A stretch of 64,000 nucleotides of DNA from Lineus longissimus. Taxonomy: Eukaryota > Nemertea > Pilidiophora > Heteronemertea > Lineidae. A program made the position numbers and the translations under genes. The notes beneath the pieces were generated by a model, which was not told where the DNA came from, did not search any database, and was given only the letters and a program-made list of their open reading frames with translations. Where the stretch lies: positions 7,776,953 to 7,840,952 of the forward strand of contig NC_088324.1 of assembly GCF_910592395.1 (NCBI RefSeq). Reading direction: 5' to 3'. Below, piece by piece: positions 12,351 through 24,600 of the stretch (its first letter is position 1; the number at the start of each line of letters is the position of its first letter).

Positions 12351-12956
12351 CAGTGAATGCCACTGTCGCTGAAAGGGTGGATGTCGTCCTGGGTGCCGAC
12401 AAATGGTACCGAGGTTCGAGATCAACTGGACAATAAGCACCCTGGGTGCCTGTTACACTAGACAAACAGCACCCAGCTTCTTTTTGCCTGGCTTACGGAT
12501 CTTAGGGACGAGGACGTTTCTTGCAATCTCGTTTTATCTCGCGCCGTGGTACTTGCGGCATTAGCAGTGCGCGAAATAAAAAGAAGATAAACAGAAAAAA
12601 AAGCGTTTAGGCCTATAGGTCTTTGAAAGCACATTTCGGATGATTTATTCAGAAAAGGTATGTAGGAGGGATAGATTCAGAGAATGAAAAAAGAGATGAA
12701 AAAAAAGGTTTTTAGAGCGCGGTTGGAAACAGGGACGGTCGCCATCTTGCAAAATGATGGTTATCGTGACACGTGACCTCCGTGAGCGTGGGGCCAACCT
12801 CGGTTGTAGGTATAGAAAAAGTGTAGAAGAAGCTGGGTTGTCTAGTGTAATGGCACCCAGGGTGCTTATTGTCCAGTCGATCTCGAACCTGGGTACCATT
12901 TGTCGGCACCCAGGACGACATCCACCCTTTCAGCGTCACTGTCCTTTCATGCCTAC
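12351..12956. mobile_element. Foldback element with about 130-bp inverted arms
   Basis: The left arm (12363-12485, ctgaaagggtggatgtcgtc onward) and the right arm (12822-12948) are inverted copies, sharing the gtcctgggtgccgacaaatg and ggacaataagcaccctgggt blocks. The interior of about 335 bp is different. No clear target duplication. Confidence 0.8.
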
Positions 12957-13262
12957 TGAACTGATTTCTTCAAAGTCTTATTTTGGGACCCGGGAGGAAT
13001 TACATTTCAGTAACCATGGTAACAAATCAATTGTACCTATTTGTATCTATTCATGTACACTGACATAGTGCATTGATTCGGACGTTTTCTCCTCTGCCTC
13101 TGTACTGCCTATTTCTGGATGAATTTTGATGAGATCTCCAGGTTATTTATCTTTCATGTACATCTTTCAATGTGCCAAGTTTTATTTTTGAATATCCATT
13201 TTTTTAATATCTTTTTTTTAAATCAGACTAGACTTGAAACAACCTGAAAAAAAAATACTTAC

Positions 13263-15285
13263 GTGGTTCGGTCAGCTTGATCCAAACTGGAGCAAGTACC
13301 TCATCGAGCTCTTGTCTCTGAAGAATGAAGTCTTGTGTTGTGGCGTCGGTCGTCACGTCGACCCAGTCCTGTTTCTCATTGCACGCCGTCAGGCTGACGT
13401 TCTAAAAGAGAAAAAATAAGCCCCGTCATCTTTAACCTGGACCCAAGAGGGCTTGGGGGTAAATGTCACTCACGGTCAGTGGTGCGAGTGCCAGGCTCAT
13501 AATCAGGAAGTTGTTGCTTTGACTCGTATCACTGCTGTTTGAACTTAGTGTCCTCTAGCAGACACTCAACTCTAGAAAGTAGTATGCTTTGTCCTTCAAA
13601 TAAGATGTAAAACCAAGGCTCATCGTACCTGGTGTCTTTGCCAGAGCAGGCAAAAGAACATGTGACCCACCACAGCAAAATGAGTCAAATATCGCTTCGA
13701 ACTTGACATGTTGAGACGGACTGGTTGTTCATTTCACTATTGTCTGCCTTTTGTGAAATCCGAGTGTATCAATTTCTTCTATTATATCCTTATATTCCTT
13801 CTGCGCGACATGCGACCCATTTTGCTGTGGTGGGTCACATATCAAGTGAAAAGCTCCGAGTGGACTCAAAGTCTACTCGAGGACAAAGTCATAAGGCCCA
13901 AAAGTCCCCCAAAAGTCCAATGAGTGCCTCATCAAAGTCGCACGCATAAACGATGTTCATCCCGCCTTGGAGGAGGAATACACCCCGGAGAAAATCACCT
14001 CCGAGTGCAAAGAAAACGCTGAAGAAGACAAAGAAGATGAGGAAGAGGTGCTTGGGGCATATCGAACAGGCAGGCGCACCAGCAAACATCATCCATAGCC
14101 AAGCTAGATTCTCCTCACCCGATTCATTCTGTGGACACCCTGAATGATGAATTACCTTGTCATCTTTAGTCAATCTTCCCTGAACTTTCTCGGGGTCCGC
14201 CACAGTTTCACGAAGGTTCTTGATAGCATCCAAAAGTGCAACCTTGGCCTCTGAAAAGATAAACAGAAATTGAAATAGTCACAACCATCATAATATTGTC
14301 ATGATTTTTTGCAATTTGGGAGGCAAATGGAAAATTTTAAACTCTAATGCACTAAATAAGTTTTAGAAACTAGCAACTTATCTCAAACCAAAAAGGTCAC
14401 CAACATTTCTTTGTTGAGGAACAAGATATCAGGTAAATGTGTATCACTGCAGGGTTTCCTTCATGTTTCTCTCTCTTCATATATAGAGCGCCCTTCCCTC
14501 CTGCAAGAAAATTGAGCACAATAAATCTCTGAGCACACCAAATCTCCACGTTACCTGCCCAGTCCAAATAGTCCACACATTCAGTTTGGTTGTACCGCAG
14601 CGCCACCTCTCTGGCACGCTCACCACTAGCCGTCTTCAGCTGCAGATCGATCCCAGCCTCCACTAATGGTTTGAGTGCCTCTATCTTTCCCCAAGCTGCT
14701 GCTCTGTGGAGGGCAGTATAACCTGTGGGGAAGAGAAGAGTGTACGATGGGCAATGAAATCTTTTCAAACATGCTAAAGTTTTTAATTGTAGGAACTGGA
14801 AGAGGCGCTGTGTTGTTGTCAACTGCAAATCATGCATGATCTGCGGAGGTGCGCAACGCAGTATTTTCTTGAAGGAGATATGAGTTAGAGGTCATGTCAG
14901 TTATGCGCAAATAGTACTATCTTCATATTCTGGACCAAAGTTCCATGACACCGACAGTTTCATATGACAACAATGCCGTACCTTTGCATGAAACAACATT
15001 GACATCTACGCCCCTTTCAATAAGTTGTTTAACGTAATCGGTCCTCCCGAGCATCGCTGCTACATCAAGCGGTGTTTTACCATCATCTTTCTCCGACCTA
15101 ACATGAATCTGATCCTGAATGACCTCATTGTAGGGGTCTTCAGCATCTTCAAATGCTTTGACGATTCGTGAGGCATCGCCTTTGTAAGCATATTTTATGG
15201 CAATGTTCACAGCAGTGGGGTCAGCAGGGGCCTCTACTTGTTCTCCATCAGTAGGGGCTTCATCTGGCACAGTATCGTTTGCCAT
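13263..15285 (-). CDS. ANKRD45: Ankyrin repeat domain-containing protein 45 (last exon not found)
   Basis: Four minus-strand exons: 14982-15285 (start MANDTVPDEAP), 14555-14722, 14156-14250 and 13263-13401, with compatible phases (1, 1, 0) and GT-AG sites. The product has an acidic N-terminus and ankyrin repeats (GKTPLDVAAMLGRTDYV, then GYTALHRAAAWGKIEAL). These are followed by the ANKRD45-type segment with motifs NQTECVDYLDWAEAK, RLTKDDKNVSLTACNEKQDW and FILQRQELDEVLAPVW, which match my memory of the vertebrate protein in order and spacing. About 235 residues are recovered; the vertebrate protein is about 266. The last exon seen ends in phase 1 at a good donor (GTAAGT), so a short terminal exon should lie below 13263; I could not identify it. 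The intron at 13402-14155 carries a SINE with a nested MITE. In vertebrates the protein is linked to cilia and dividing cells (recalled, not seen here). Confidence 0.85.
13590..14045 (+). mobile_element. SINE copy interrupted by a MITE, in ANKRD45 intron
   Basis: Segments 13597-13655 and 13841-14045 match the middle and 3' part of the SINE at 26098-26480 (acctggtgtct, ccttggaggaggaatac, aaatcacctcc.agtgc, aacgctgaagaag). The piece between them is a separate inverted-end element. Confidence 0.7.
13660..13840. mobile_element. 181-bp MITE nested in the SINE
   Basis: Perfect inverted ends: atgtgacccaccacagcaaa at the left equals the complement of the right end at 13821-13840. It splits the SINE in the ANKRD45 intron. 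Confidence 0.75.
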
Positions 15286-15997
15286 ATTTATGTAGGAATG
15301 TAGGTAATTTGACAAATAATGTGTGATAATTTCAAAGCTTAGCAACTCTGTCTTCCATTCTGGGGAAATCCCCGAATCCAACAACAACTTTACGTCATTT
15401 CTTCCTAGCTTTGTTTGTGAACGCTAATCTGATTGGCTGACATCGACAAGCGCCTGCTAGAGGGATTTCCCACCCATTTTGATACAATTACAAGTTTATA
15501 AGGACTAAACTATCCAGAAACGCAGAATACAGCCGTTTTGTAGACATAGTGATGTAGTTTGCACTTATTTCAAGTCTCATTTTAGCTTCCGAGGTGAATT
15601 TAGAACTTTCAATTAGTTAGAACAATTTCCGTTAGATGTCCCTTATATATTTTTGACCAATGAAAAAACGTTTTAGACGTTTTTGGAAGTTCGTGTACAT
15701 GATGTACACAGTGTATGACAATTCGTGGAAGGACAGAGTTATTTTGGCTTATTTGATTTGGACTATTAAAATTACCTGGTATGACCGTTCTTCAAATGTT
15801 GTGTGTATTTTAAAGACTTTTGTGCTACAATTTCACTCTATCTGCCCTGATAAATGCTGAACAAGTCGTTTTTTGTTGCATAAAAAGATCCCCAAAACAG
15901 CAAAAATGAACCTATTCTTCACCTGAGTTTCATGCAATGCATTTAATTAGGCTCTGCATGTCATGAGATGTAGGTAGACTCCTATATCAGTATATGT

Positions 15998-18355
15998 GTT
16001 CCGCGCATTTTACCGATCTGCGCTATCTTAAGATTGCGCTGCGCATTCTTAGGATCCTATAATTGCGCGGCAATCTCGAGATCGCGCAAGGGAGTTGGGG
16101 GGTCTTGCGAGCCAATGAACGAATGATGAATGACTGTCCTGCAAATAATATAACTGACTTATTGTGTTCTCTCCGAGAATTTGCAACATCAGACTGCATA
16201 AATTATGATGAAATATATGAACTATGGGTTGCCATTCCAACAATAATCTTCCGCACGGATCATGGGCTTGAATTTTGTGAAAAGTCCCATCAACTTCTGC
16301 AATGTTAAAAGAAAACGAGGACGGGAAACTTGGTGTGAAAGAAAATGGTGTCCCCTACGTACTACTGTCACGAGACACTAGTCTCCCTTGTCCCACAACA
16401 ACAGGTAAAACTATAGTAGTAGAATTCGTTCTATTGTTCAATGATTGTTCAGGGATTGTTAGATTTATGGTAAGGGCCGGTGTAACATCTGTGGTTGTTC
16501 CCCATGTTTCAGTGTTTCCAAACAATAGGCAGCTAGAGAGACCATGACTTTTCAATAGGAGGGATACACAGAAAAACTCGTCAATCTATTTTTGAGCGTT
16601 CCCAAACAATGAGGGGAAACACTCAAAAACAGAAACACTCAAAAACATTACACCGGGGTAAGGGGCCGTTCATAATCATCAATGTGAATAAAGGACACTT
16701 AGTGCGAAAGAAAATGTTGTCCCCTACGTTATTCATTAGACTATAATCCCACCTTTGGTGACAAAGAAAATGTCGTCCCTTGTGGAGAGTAAGTCATATC
16801 ATATTCGTCAAAAAGTGTCATAGTGAGATCTGTTCACATTATCAAAGGCATGGCCGCATTAATTACCATTGCTAATTAGGCTTCTGAGATGATGGTCAGT
16901 AAATATTGGTCAAAGTGTCATAGTGAGATCTGTTCACATTATTAAAGGCATGGCCGCCTTAGCGGCTTCTGAGATGATGGTCAGTATAAAATATTGGTCA
17001 AAGTGTCGTAGTGAGATCTGTTCACATTATTAAAGGCATGGCCGCCTTAGCGGCTTCTGAGATGATGGTCAGTATAAAATATTGGTCAAAGTGTCATAGT
17101 GAGATCTGTTCACATTATCAAAGGCATGGCCGCATTAATTACCACTGCTAATTAGGCTTCTGAGATGATGGTCAGTAAATATTGGTCAAAGTGTCATAGT
17201 GAGATCTGTTCACATATTAAAGGCATGGCCGCCTTAGCGGCTTCTGAGATGATGGTCAGTATAAAATATTGGTCAAAGTGTCGTAGTGAGATCTGTTCAC
17301 ATTATTAAAGGCATGGCCGCCTTAGCGGCTTCTGAGATGATGGTCAGTATAAAATATTGGTCAAAGTGTCGTAGTGAGATCTGTTCACATTATCAAAGAC
17401 ATGGCTGCATTAATTACCTACCACTGCTAATTAGGCTTCTGAGATGATGATATGTTCATATTTGACTTGACACAAGCCAATTTTAGCACTTACTAATTAT
17501 CATGATTAATATTCATTGATAATTTTTGGTGAAATGATCACTATGACAGAACGCTAATTTACATATAATTACCAATTACCAATTATCAATTATCATTAAT
17601 TGGTGAATAAACTATGTTCCATGACAATATTGTGCGACTGTAAGTGTAAATATCATAAACATTGTATTGTGTAATCATATATATCAAGGAAATGTAAATA
17701 CTATTGGGATGTTATTATAAATAAAATAATTATAAACGTATAATAAAATCTTAGTTATTAGATGTATCTCTTTATTCATTAAGTAAATCCGGATGCAAGA
17801 TTACAACCAAATGTACTTGATCAATCATTAATTTTCAAAAGCATTGCTCTCAGGTTGGATGTCCATCAGCAAGCTGTGTTAGGGGATAACCTGAAATATA
17901 AAACAGTATTTATAATGAGAAGATAACATAAAACCTTACATGTAGGCCTAAGTGTCTCCCTTCTCAAACGAATGCCTGAGCATGGAGGTATCTTAATAAT
18001 ACCTCCATGGCCTGCAGTTATCTTAATAATACCTCCATGGCCTGAGGTACAAAATACAAATTAACCACTCGACAGTCAACTTTGGCCGGTATTAAATTAA
18101 TTTACTTTCAGCATCCCATAGACAGTCACATGACAGTAATGTGACTGTTGGTGTAGCAAAAAATTAGGTGAAAAATAAAGCTACCAATGGCAATGCAAAG
18201 CTGAACATGTAAAAGTATCATCATCTCTAAAATGCGCAATCGGCAAAAAGCGCACGCTCACCCTTGCGCGATCTCGAGATTGCCGCGCAATTAACCGATC
18301 CTAAGAATGCGCAGCGCAATCTTAAGATGGCGCTAATCGGTAATTAGCGCGGAAC
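15998..18355. mobile_element. 2.36-kb non-autonomous element with about 90-bp inverted ends
   Basis: The left end (gttccgcgc at 15998, to gcgcaaggg at about 16092) is repeated inverted at 18263-18355, including blocks atcttaagattgcgctgcgc and ggcaatctcgagatcgcgca. If the ends are TGTTCCGCGC and its complement, TATG flanks both sides (15993-15996 and 18357-18360), suggesting a 4-bp target duplication. No transposase frame is visible. The inside is AT-rich and holds a tandem array. It lies between ANKRD45 and KLHL20. Confidence 0.75.
16808..17445. repeat. Tandem array with two alternating unit types
   Basis: Seven units of about 85-105 bp begin aaagtgtc(a/g)tagtgagatc. Type A contains ggccgccttagcggcttctg; type B contains gccgcattaattacc and gctaattaggcttctg. 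Their order is B A A B A A B. Linked single-base differences also follow this three-unit period. Confidence 0.85.
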
Positions 18356-18631
18356 ATATGCAGTCTTATTTCGTCATCCTGATTGTCCTTCCTCGATGGA
18401 GGAGGCCAGTCCACTGCATTCGGAGTGAGTGTACATGTAGTAGGGAGTAGACCAGGTTCGGTTGAAAAGATAAAGAAAGTGTGTGCACATTTTATGTTTT
18501 GTTTTCTATTGTACTTCTAGTATAAGTATGCCTTTCTTTTTACACTTCAGTACTGGAAGTCTCAAAAACCATTTGATATTGGATGAAATGAATCAATTCT
18601 GAGAGCAGAACTCGTATCATAGACGGTCACG

Positions 18632-21600
18632 ATGGAGCCGCCGTTAACACCGATGGATCAGCCATCCCCCTGCTCTCCAAACCGTAACCCTCATTCTCCA
18701 TCAGAGCACACGCCATGTGTCCCAAACCGACTATCCCACAAGTCGGACAAACATCCGCGTCTGATGCTCGACGCCATAAACATTTTACGAAAACATCGAG
18801 AACTCTGTGATGTCGTTCTCATAGTTGGACTCAAGAAAATCTTCGCCCACCGAGTCATTTTGTCGGCATGTAGTCCTTATTTCCATGCCATGTTCACGGG
18901 TGAGTTGGCAGAGAGTCGACAGACGGAGGTCACAATTCGGGATATTGACGAAGCTGCGATGGAGCTATTGATAGACTTCTGTTACACGTCGCATATCGTC
19001 GTGGAGGAGTCTAACGTACAGACTTTACTTCCAGCGGCGTGTTTATTACAGTTGGCCGAAATTCAAGACGTGTGTTGTGAATTCTTAAAGAGACAGTTGG
19101 ACCCGTCAAATTGTTTGGGGATCCGAGCGTTTGCAGATACCCATGCCTGCAGGGACCTGTTGAGGCTAGCGGACAAATTCACACAGCACAATTTTCAAGA
19201 TGTAAGTCATGTCAATGTCATCAAGAATTAGTAAACACTAGTCTTTATTCATTTTTGATGTCGTTTGAGTTTTTGATAGGTCGTCTGGTGCAATTTTAAA
19301 ATTCTCACACTGCATCGTATGATGAGCAACTTGACCTACTGGTAACGTAGACAGTCGACGGGCTCACCTGTGGCCTTTGGCAATATGCTCAAATATATGT
19401 TCACTTTTGTGGTATTACCTTCTTTCTGGCCTTGACAGTGTACATGTAGGCAGTTATCTTGAAAATTCATAATTGCGATTTTGAACTGAAGCTAGTGGTT
19501 GTACATGTACATGTACTAATCAATAGTAATCATATAGGCCTTTTCGAAGAAGTCGAATCAGAGCCCCAACAAGTCAATTGCGCACACGTCAGAAGGCCTA
19601 AGCCTACGTCGGACAATCCCCTAAGCCATTGTGACCATTTCTTCTAGGTGCAACGCATGACTGGTCAGTGCCCAAACAAACTTCTTTGAAAAGGTTGATT
19701 CATCTCTCATTCTCAATAAGTGAGCACATGGCCCCTGGCCATTTCATTATGACATTTGTTTTTTTGTTTCAGGTAATGGAGAGTGAAGAATTTCAGCTTC
19801 TTCCCGTCAATCAGCTGGTCGATATTATATCCAGCGATGAGCTGAATGTCAGGAATGAGGAGCAAGTGTTCAATGCGTGCATGGGCTGGGTCAAGTACAA
19901 CATGTTGGAACGGCGGCTGCATTTGCCCACGGTAAGCTCAGTTGTTCAGTGGAACCTCCCTTAGCGGACACCTCTCTATTAGGGACACCCTCTCTATTAA
20001 GGACACTAGATTTGGTCCCAAATTGGTTGTTTCCATTCAATTTGACCTCTCTAATCAGAGCACCTCTCTATTAAGGACAGCACTGTGTTAATTTCATGTT
20101 ACATTTTTAGGTGCTTTGAGAGATTTAGCTGCCCTTGCTGAGCCCAAGTTTTCCGTATTATTATCTCGTAATATTTTAAGGTGTTTCAACATTTCCCATA
20201 TTAATTCCATATATTTTCAGTTGCTTCAACACTTTCAGTTGCCCTTCATGAGCCTCCTGTGTTAATTCCTTGTTATATTTTTAGGTGCTTCAACATGTGC
20301 GGTTGCCCTTGATGAGCCCCAAGTTTCTAGTTGGCGTAGTTGGATCTGAACTGTTGGTCAAAACGGACGAATCGTGCCGAGATTTAGTGGACGAAGCCAA
20401 AAATTATCTTCTGCTTCCCCAAGAGCGACCGCTGATGCAAGGACCAAGGACCCGGCCACGCAAACCGATACGCTGTGGAGAAGTACTGTTTGCAGGTCAG
20501 TTGGAAGTTTCTCTGTCATATTCATTTCGTTGGGTTCCAGAGAGGTTTTAGTTGTAAAGTAGTAATTATCATCATAATCATCATCATCATTCTGCACTCG
20601 AAGGACTATGTCAAGTTTGACCAATTTCCAGTAAATTATCGAATTATTATAATATGAATCCAGAGCGTGGGTAGTCACTGCTTATGTTCAGAAGTAGTTT
20701 AGAAGTAACCAGTAACTGAGTGTTCATATATATACAGTTCCAATTATACACCCTAAGTCTATAGTAACTATGAGAGCATTGTCTAAATGTACATGTATGA
20801 TTCATTCTCCAGTCCATCTTTTTTTCAAAGTCGCTTATGAGTGAATAAAATGTCTTTCCATTCACAGTTTACATGTAATCTTCCCTTAAATGTTTTATAA
20901 GTTTTTGTATTGACAGTCACAATGAGTGTTCTTGTCTGAGGCTGTCACGGGTGGCCTTGTTTGTGATCTTTGGCAATGCATATAACTAGTATTGCCGAGA
21001 AAAATTCAATTCATGATTGATGTTGTCATTTGTGGTTTCGAAAGCATGAGTTTTGAGAACCCAGGGTTTATACCTGTGTAAGAAACAAATTGACTCTCTG
21101 CTAAAGCTGTACGTAGGTTATAGGCCTATACTGTGCACGTCACCCTTGAGGAGACACGTGGCATGGCATGCTGTACACGTTACTCACAATAAGAAGGTGA
21201 AATCTTCTTCTGTATTATTGACATCAGATAGACAGTCGTTTTCTGGTGACGGATGCTGTCATCTGTCGTAATTCATCCTGGTCACCGTAAGGTTGTTCGG
21301 GCGGCTAGTTCTGGCCATTTTGTCAGGATGTGGTTGACGGTCATTCGCTCGGTGGTGCAGGGGCAAAGGTCATTCTCTCCAATTCTATCACCAAACTCTG
21401 CAGTGGCCGGTTCAGAGGCGGAGAATTGACGTTAATTTGCCCTTGCCAGTATAGGCCTAGGGACCCCCATGAAGACATTTGATGGGGGTTATTGTTATCA
21501 AGATTTGTCATGATAACTGTTTGATAAAACTGTAGAACAATGGAAATTTAGGCCTTATGTAGGTGTGAGTGGGCTTTGTTTAAGGACCATAGGCCATGTA

Positions 21601-24600
21601 TTGGGCTAGGCCTGAATTCTTTTAACTGCGAGGTAAGGGATGAAATAAATGATGTCATGAAAGGGTTAAATTATGATTTCTTTGTGTTTGTAGTTGGAGG
21701 CTGGTGTAGTGGAGATGCAATATCGAGCGTTGAGAGGTTCGACCCCCAGACAAACGAGTGGCGCATGGTTGCACCCATGAGTAAACGGCGCTGTGGTGTG
21801 GGCGTGGCGGTCCTTAACGACCTCTTGTACGCTGTCGGAGGCCATGATGGACAGTCTTATCTGAACAGTATTGAGAGGTAATGATAATGATACTGATAAT
21901 AGCAGTAGTCGGTAGTGAGTTCTTATCTTGTTTACAAATGTAGCGCTTTTCACTGTGCTGTCTACTGTCTCAATTGCTCTACAATCGCACACATTGTTAC
22001 CCAGCGGAATCAGAAACCAAGGGCAGCCACAATCTAGCGCACGCAAGGACATCCAACTCAGTAGCAAGTTACAAAGTGGCACTGTCCGGATAGCGAATCC
22101 GAGACCTCACGATCACAGGATTGACACTCAAACGTTGTGCCAACGCGCACCCTATATTGTACCAAGACATGAACAACGATATATCGTCATCACCCATACC
22201 AACACCAATGGAGGGCAGAGAGGCCACCAGTTTTAGACTAATGAAATTGCCTCCGTTTTCAGGTACGACCCTCAGACAAATCAGTGGAGTAGCGATGTTG
22301 CCCCGACCAGCTCTTGCAGGACCAGTGTGGGCGTCGCCGTGCTTGACAACTTCATGTATGCTGTTGGAGGTCAGGATGGCGTCTCTTGTCTCAATTTCGT
22401 CGAAAAGTAAGATTTTGGATTGAATGTGCCAGACCACAAAGGCCGTAGCCATTCGTTAAATATCTTAAATTTGTATTTGAGTCGGTTGTCCCATTATATG
22501 TTGGCCAGATTGTGAGGTTAAAGTGTGCATTACAAGGTTGAGAATTTTACCAATTTGATAAATGAATGTACAGATGAACATATAGTGGAAAAGGCAGTCT
22601 CCCTGAGCAGACACCTCTCTAGTAAGGACACCCTGGGTCTCTTATAAGGATGCCTCTCTAATAATGACACCCCCTCTGACAAGGACACTGGTTTTAGGCC
22701 CTAAATTGGTTGTTGCCATTCAATTTGAGATCTAATCAGGACACCTCTCCATTACGGACAGTACTTATCAGTGCGTAGGGTGTCCTTTGAATAGAGGTAA
22801 ATGGTATATAGCTTTATGTCTTTATAATTGCCAGGTATGACCCTCAGACGAATCGCTGGGCTAAAGTAGCGTCAATGAGTACGAGACGACTGGGTGTTGG
22901 TGTGGCAGTGCTGCAGGGATTCCTGTACGCAGTCGGGGGAAGTGACGGCACGTCGCCCCTCAATACAGGTACAGTGGAACCTCGCTTAGCGGCCACCTCT
23001 CTATTAAGGACAACCTCTCTATTAAGGACACTAGTTTTGGTTCCAAATTGGTTGTTGCCATTCAATTTGACCTCTCTAATCAGGACACCTCTCTATTAAG
23101 GACATTGCTTTTCAATCCCGATGGTGTCCTTAATAGAGAGGTTCTACTGTACTTGTAAAAGTAGAGAAATAATCATCTGAATCATGAAATATTTGAGCTC
23201 GAGTTAAATGATATGTAACGGGGGTAGATATTTTAAAGCTTTTTGACCAAGAAGCTAAAAACTGCTCTTTCAGGTTTCAGGTGATTTCAGAACTGATTCA
23301 CAGGAGTCAGGAGCCATTCAGGTGGCACCAAGTCTGTGTAAGGCTTAACTAAGTCCGCCCAATGATTGAACCCACCCCACCTAATTACTATACAGAGTTA
23401 CGTTCGTAGTGGGAGTGAAACGCTATCGATTCGTGTGCCTATCACGCGCCCGTAGTAGTCTCAGATGGTTCATTCATGTCTATTTTGGGGCGAGTAATGC
23501 CTTGACCTTAGTGGCTGATTTCCTGAACACACGAAGTGTGTAGGAGCCACGCTTGTGCATGTATGTAGATGCATTCATGGTGAATGGCGTACGAACTTCT
23601 GCGCTGACAAGGTCGGTATCTCAGAAGTACTGTGATGTTAGCTGCATGTATTGTACATGTACTAATGTACAGTAGAACCTCCCTTAGCGGACACCTCTCT
23701 AATAAGGACAACCTCTCTATTAAGGACACTAGTTTTGGTCCCAAATTGGTTGTTTCCATTCAATTTGACCTCTCTAATCAGGACACCTCTCTATTAAGGA
23801 CAGCACTTGTCAGTCCCGAGGGTGTCCTCAATAGAGAGGTTCTACTGTATATGATTTGATGAAAAGGTTCTGTAGGTCCTGATGATTGCGCTATGAATTA
23901 AGTGTGTTATCACGTCAAAGAGGAATAGGCCTAGTAATGACCTGGCGCTAATTCTAGCGCCCAACTTAGGCCTTATTTTAGGTAACCAGGCGCTAATAAA
24001 GGTTTGCTTGGGCCTCATTTCACATCAACATATTTATCATTAACCATCAGGAATAAGTGGCATAATACTTTCTAAGTAATCGCCAACTCTTTTGAAACTG
24101 ATTCCTCTAAATCTCTGCCTTTTCAGTTGAGCGTTATGACCCACGCACCAACCGGTGGACGTCGGTGGCCCCTATGGGAACACGTAGGAAACACCTCGGC
24201 GTCGCTGTCTACAATAATATGATTTATGCCGTCGGGGGCCGAGACGATGCGACAGAGCTGAGCAGCGCAGAGCGGTATAATCCACCCACGAACACGTGGC
24301 AACCGGTAGTGGCTATGACATCTAGGCGGAGTGGGGTGAGTGCGCTCGGAAGATTTTGAAGCAGTTATAATTATATACTCCTTGAGTTACCCGGGCTAAA
24401 GGCATTCAATACCTCGTCAAAGAAGATTCCAAGCGTTTGCTAGGCCTGCGCGATCTATGTTTAGTCTGATTCACAAACAGAAACCAGTAATGTTGCACTC
24501 ATGAATGTCTCGGCGATTATTCGATACCGCCGTTATCAAGATCCTTAAGACGCAAACGGCCAACCACGCTTTTAGGCGCAAATTTTAAATTTCAGATTTC

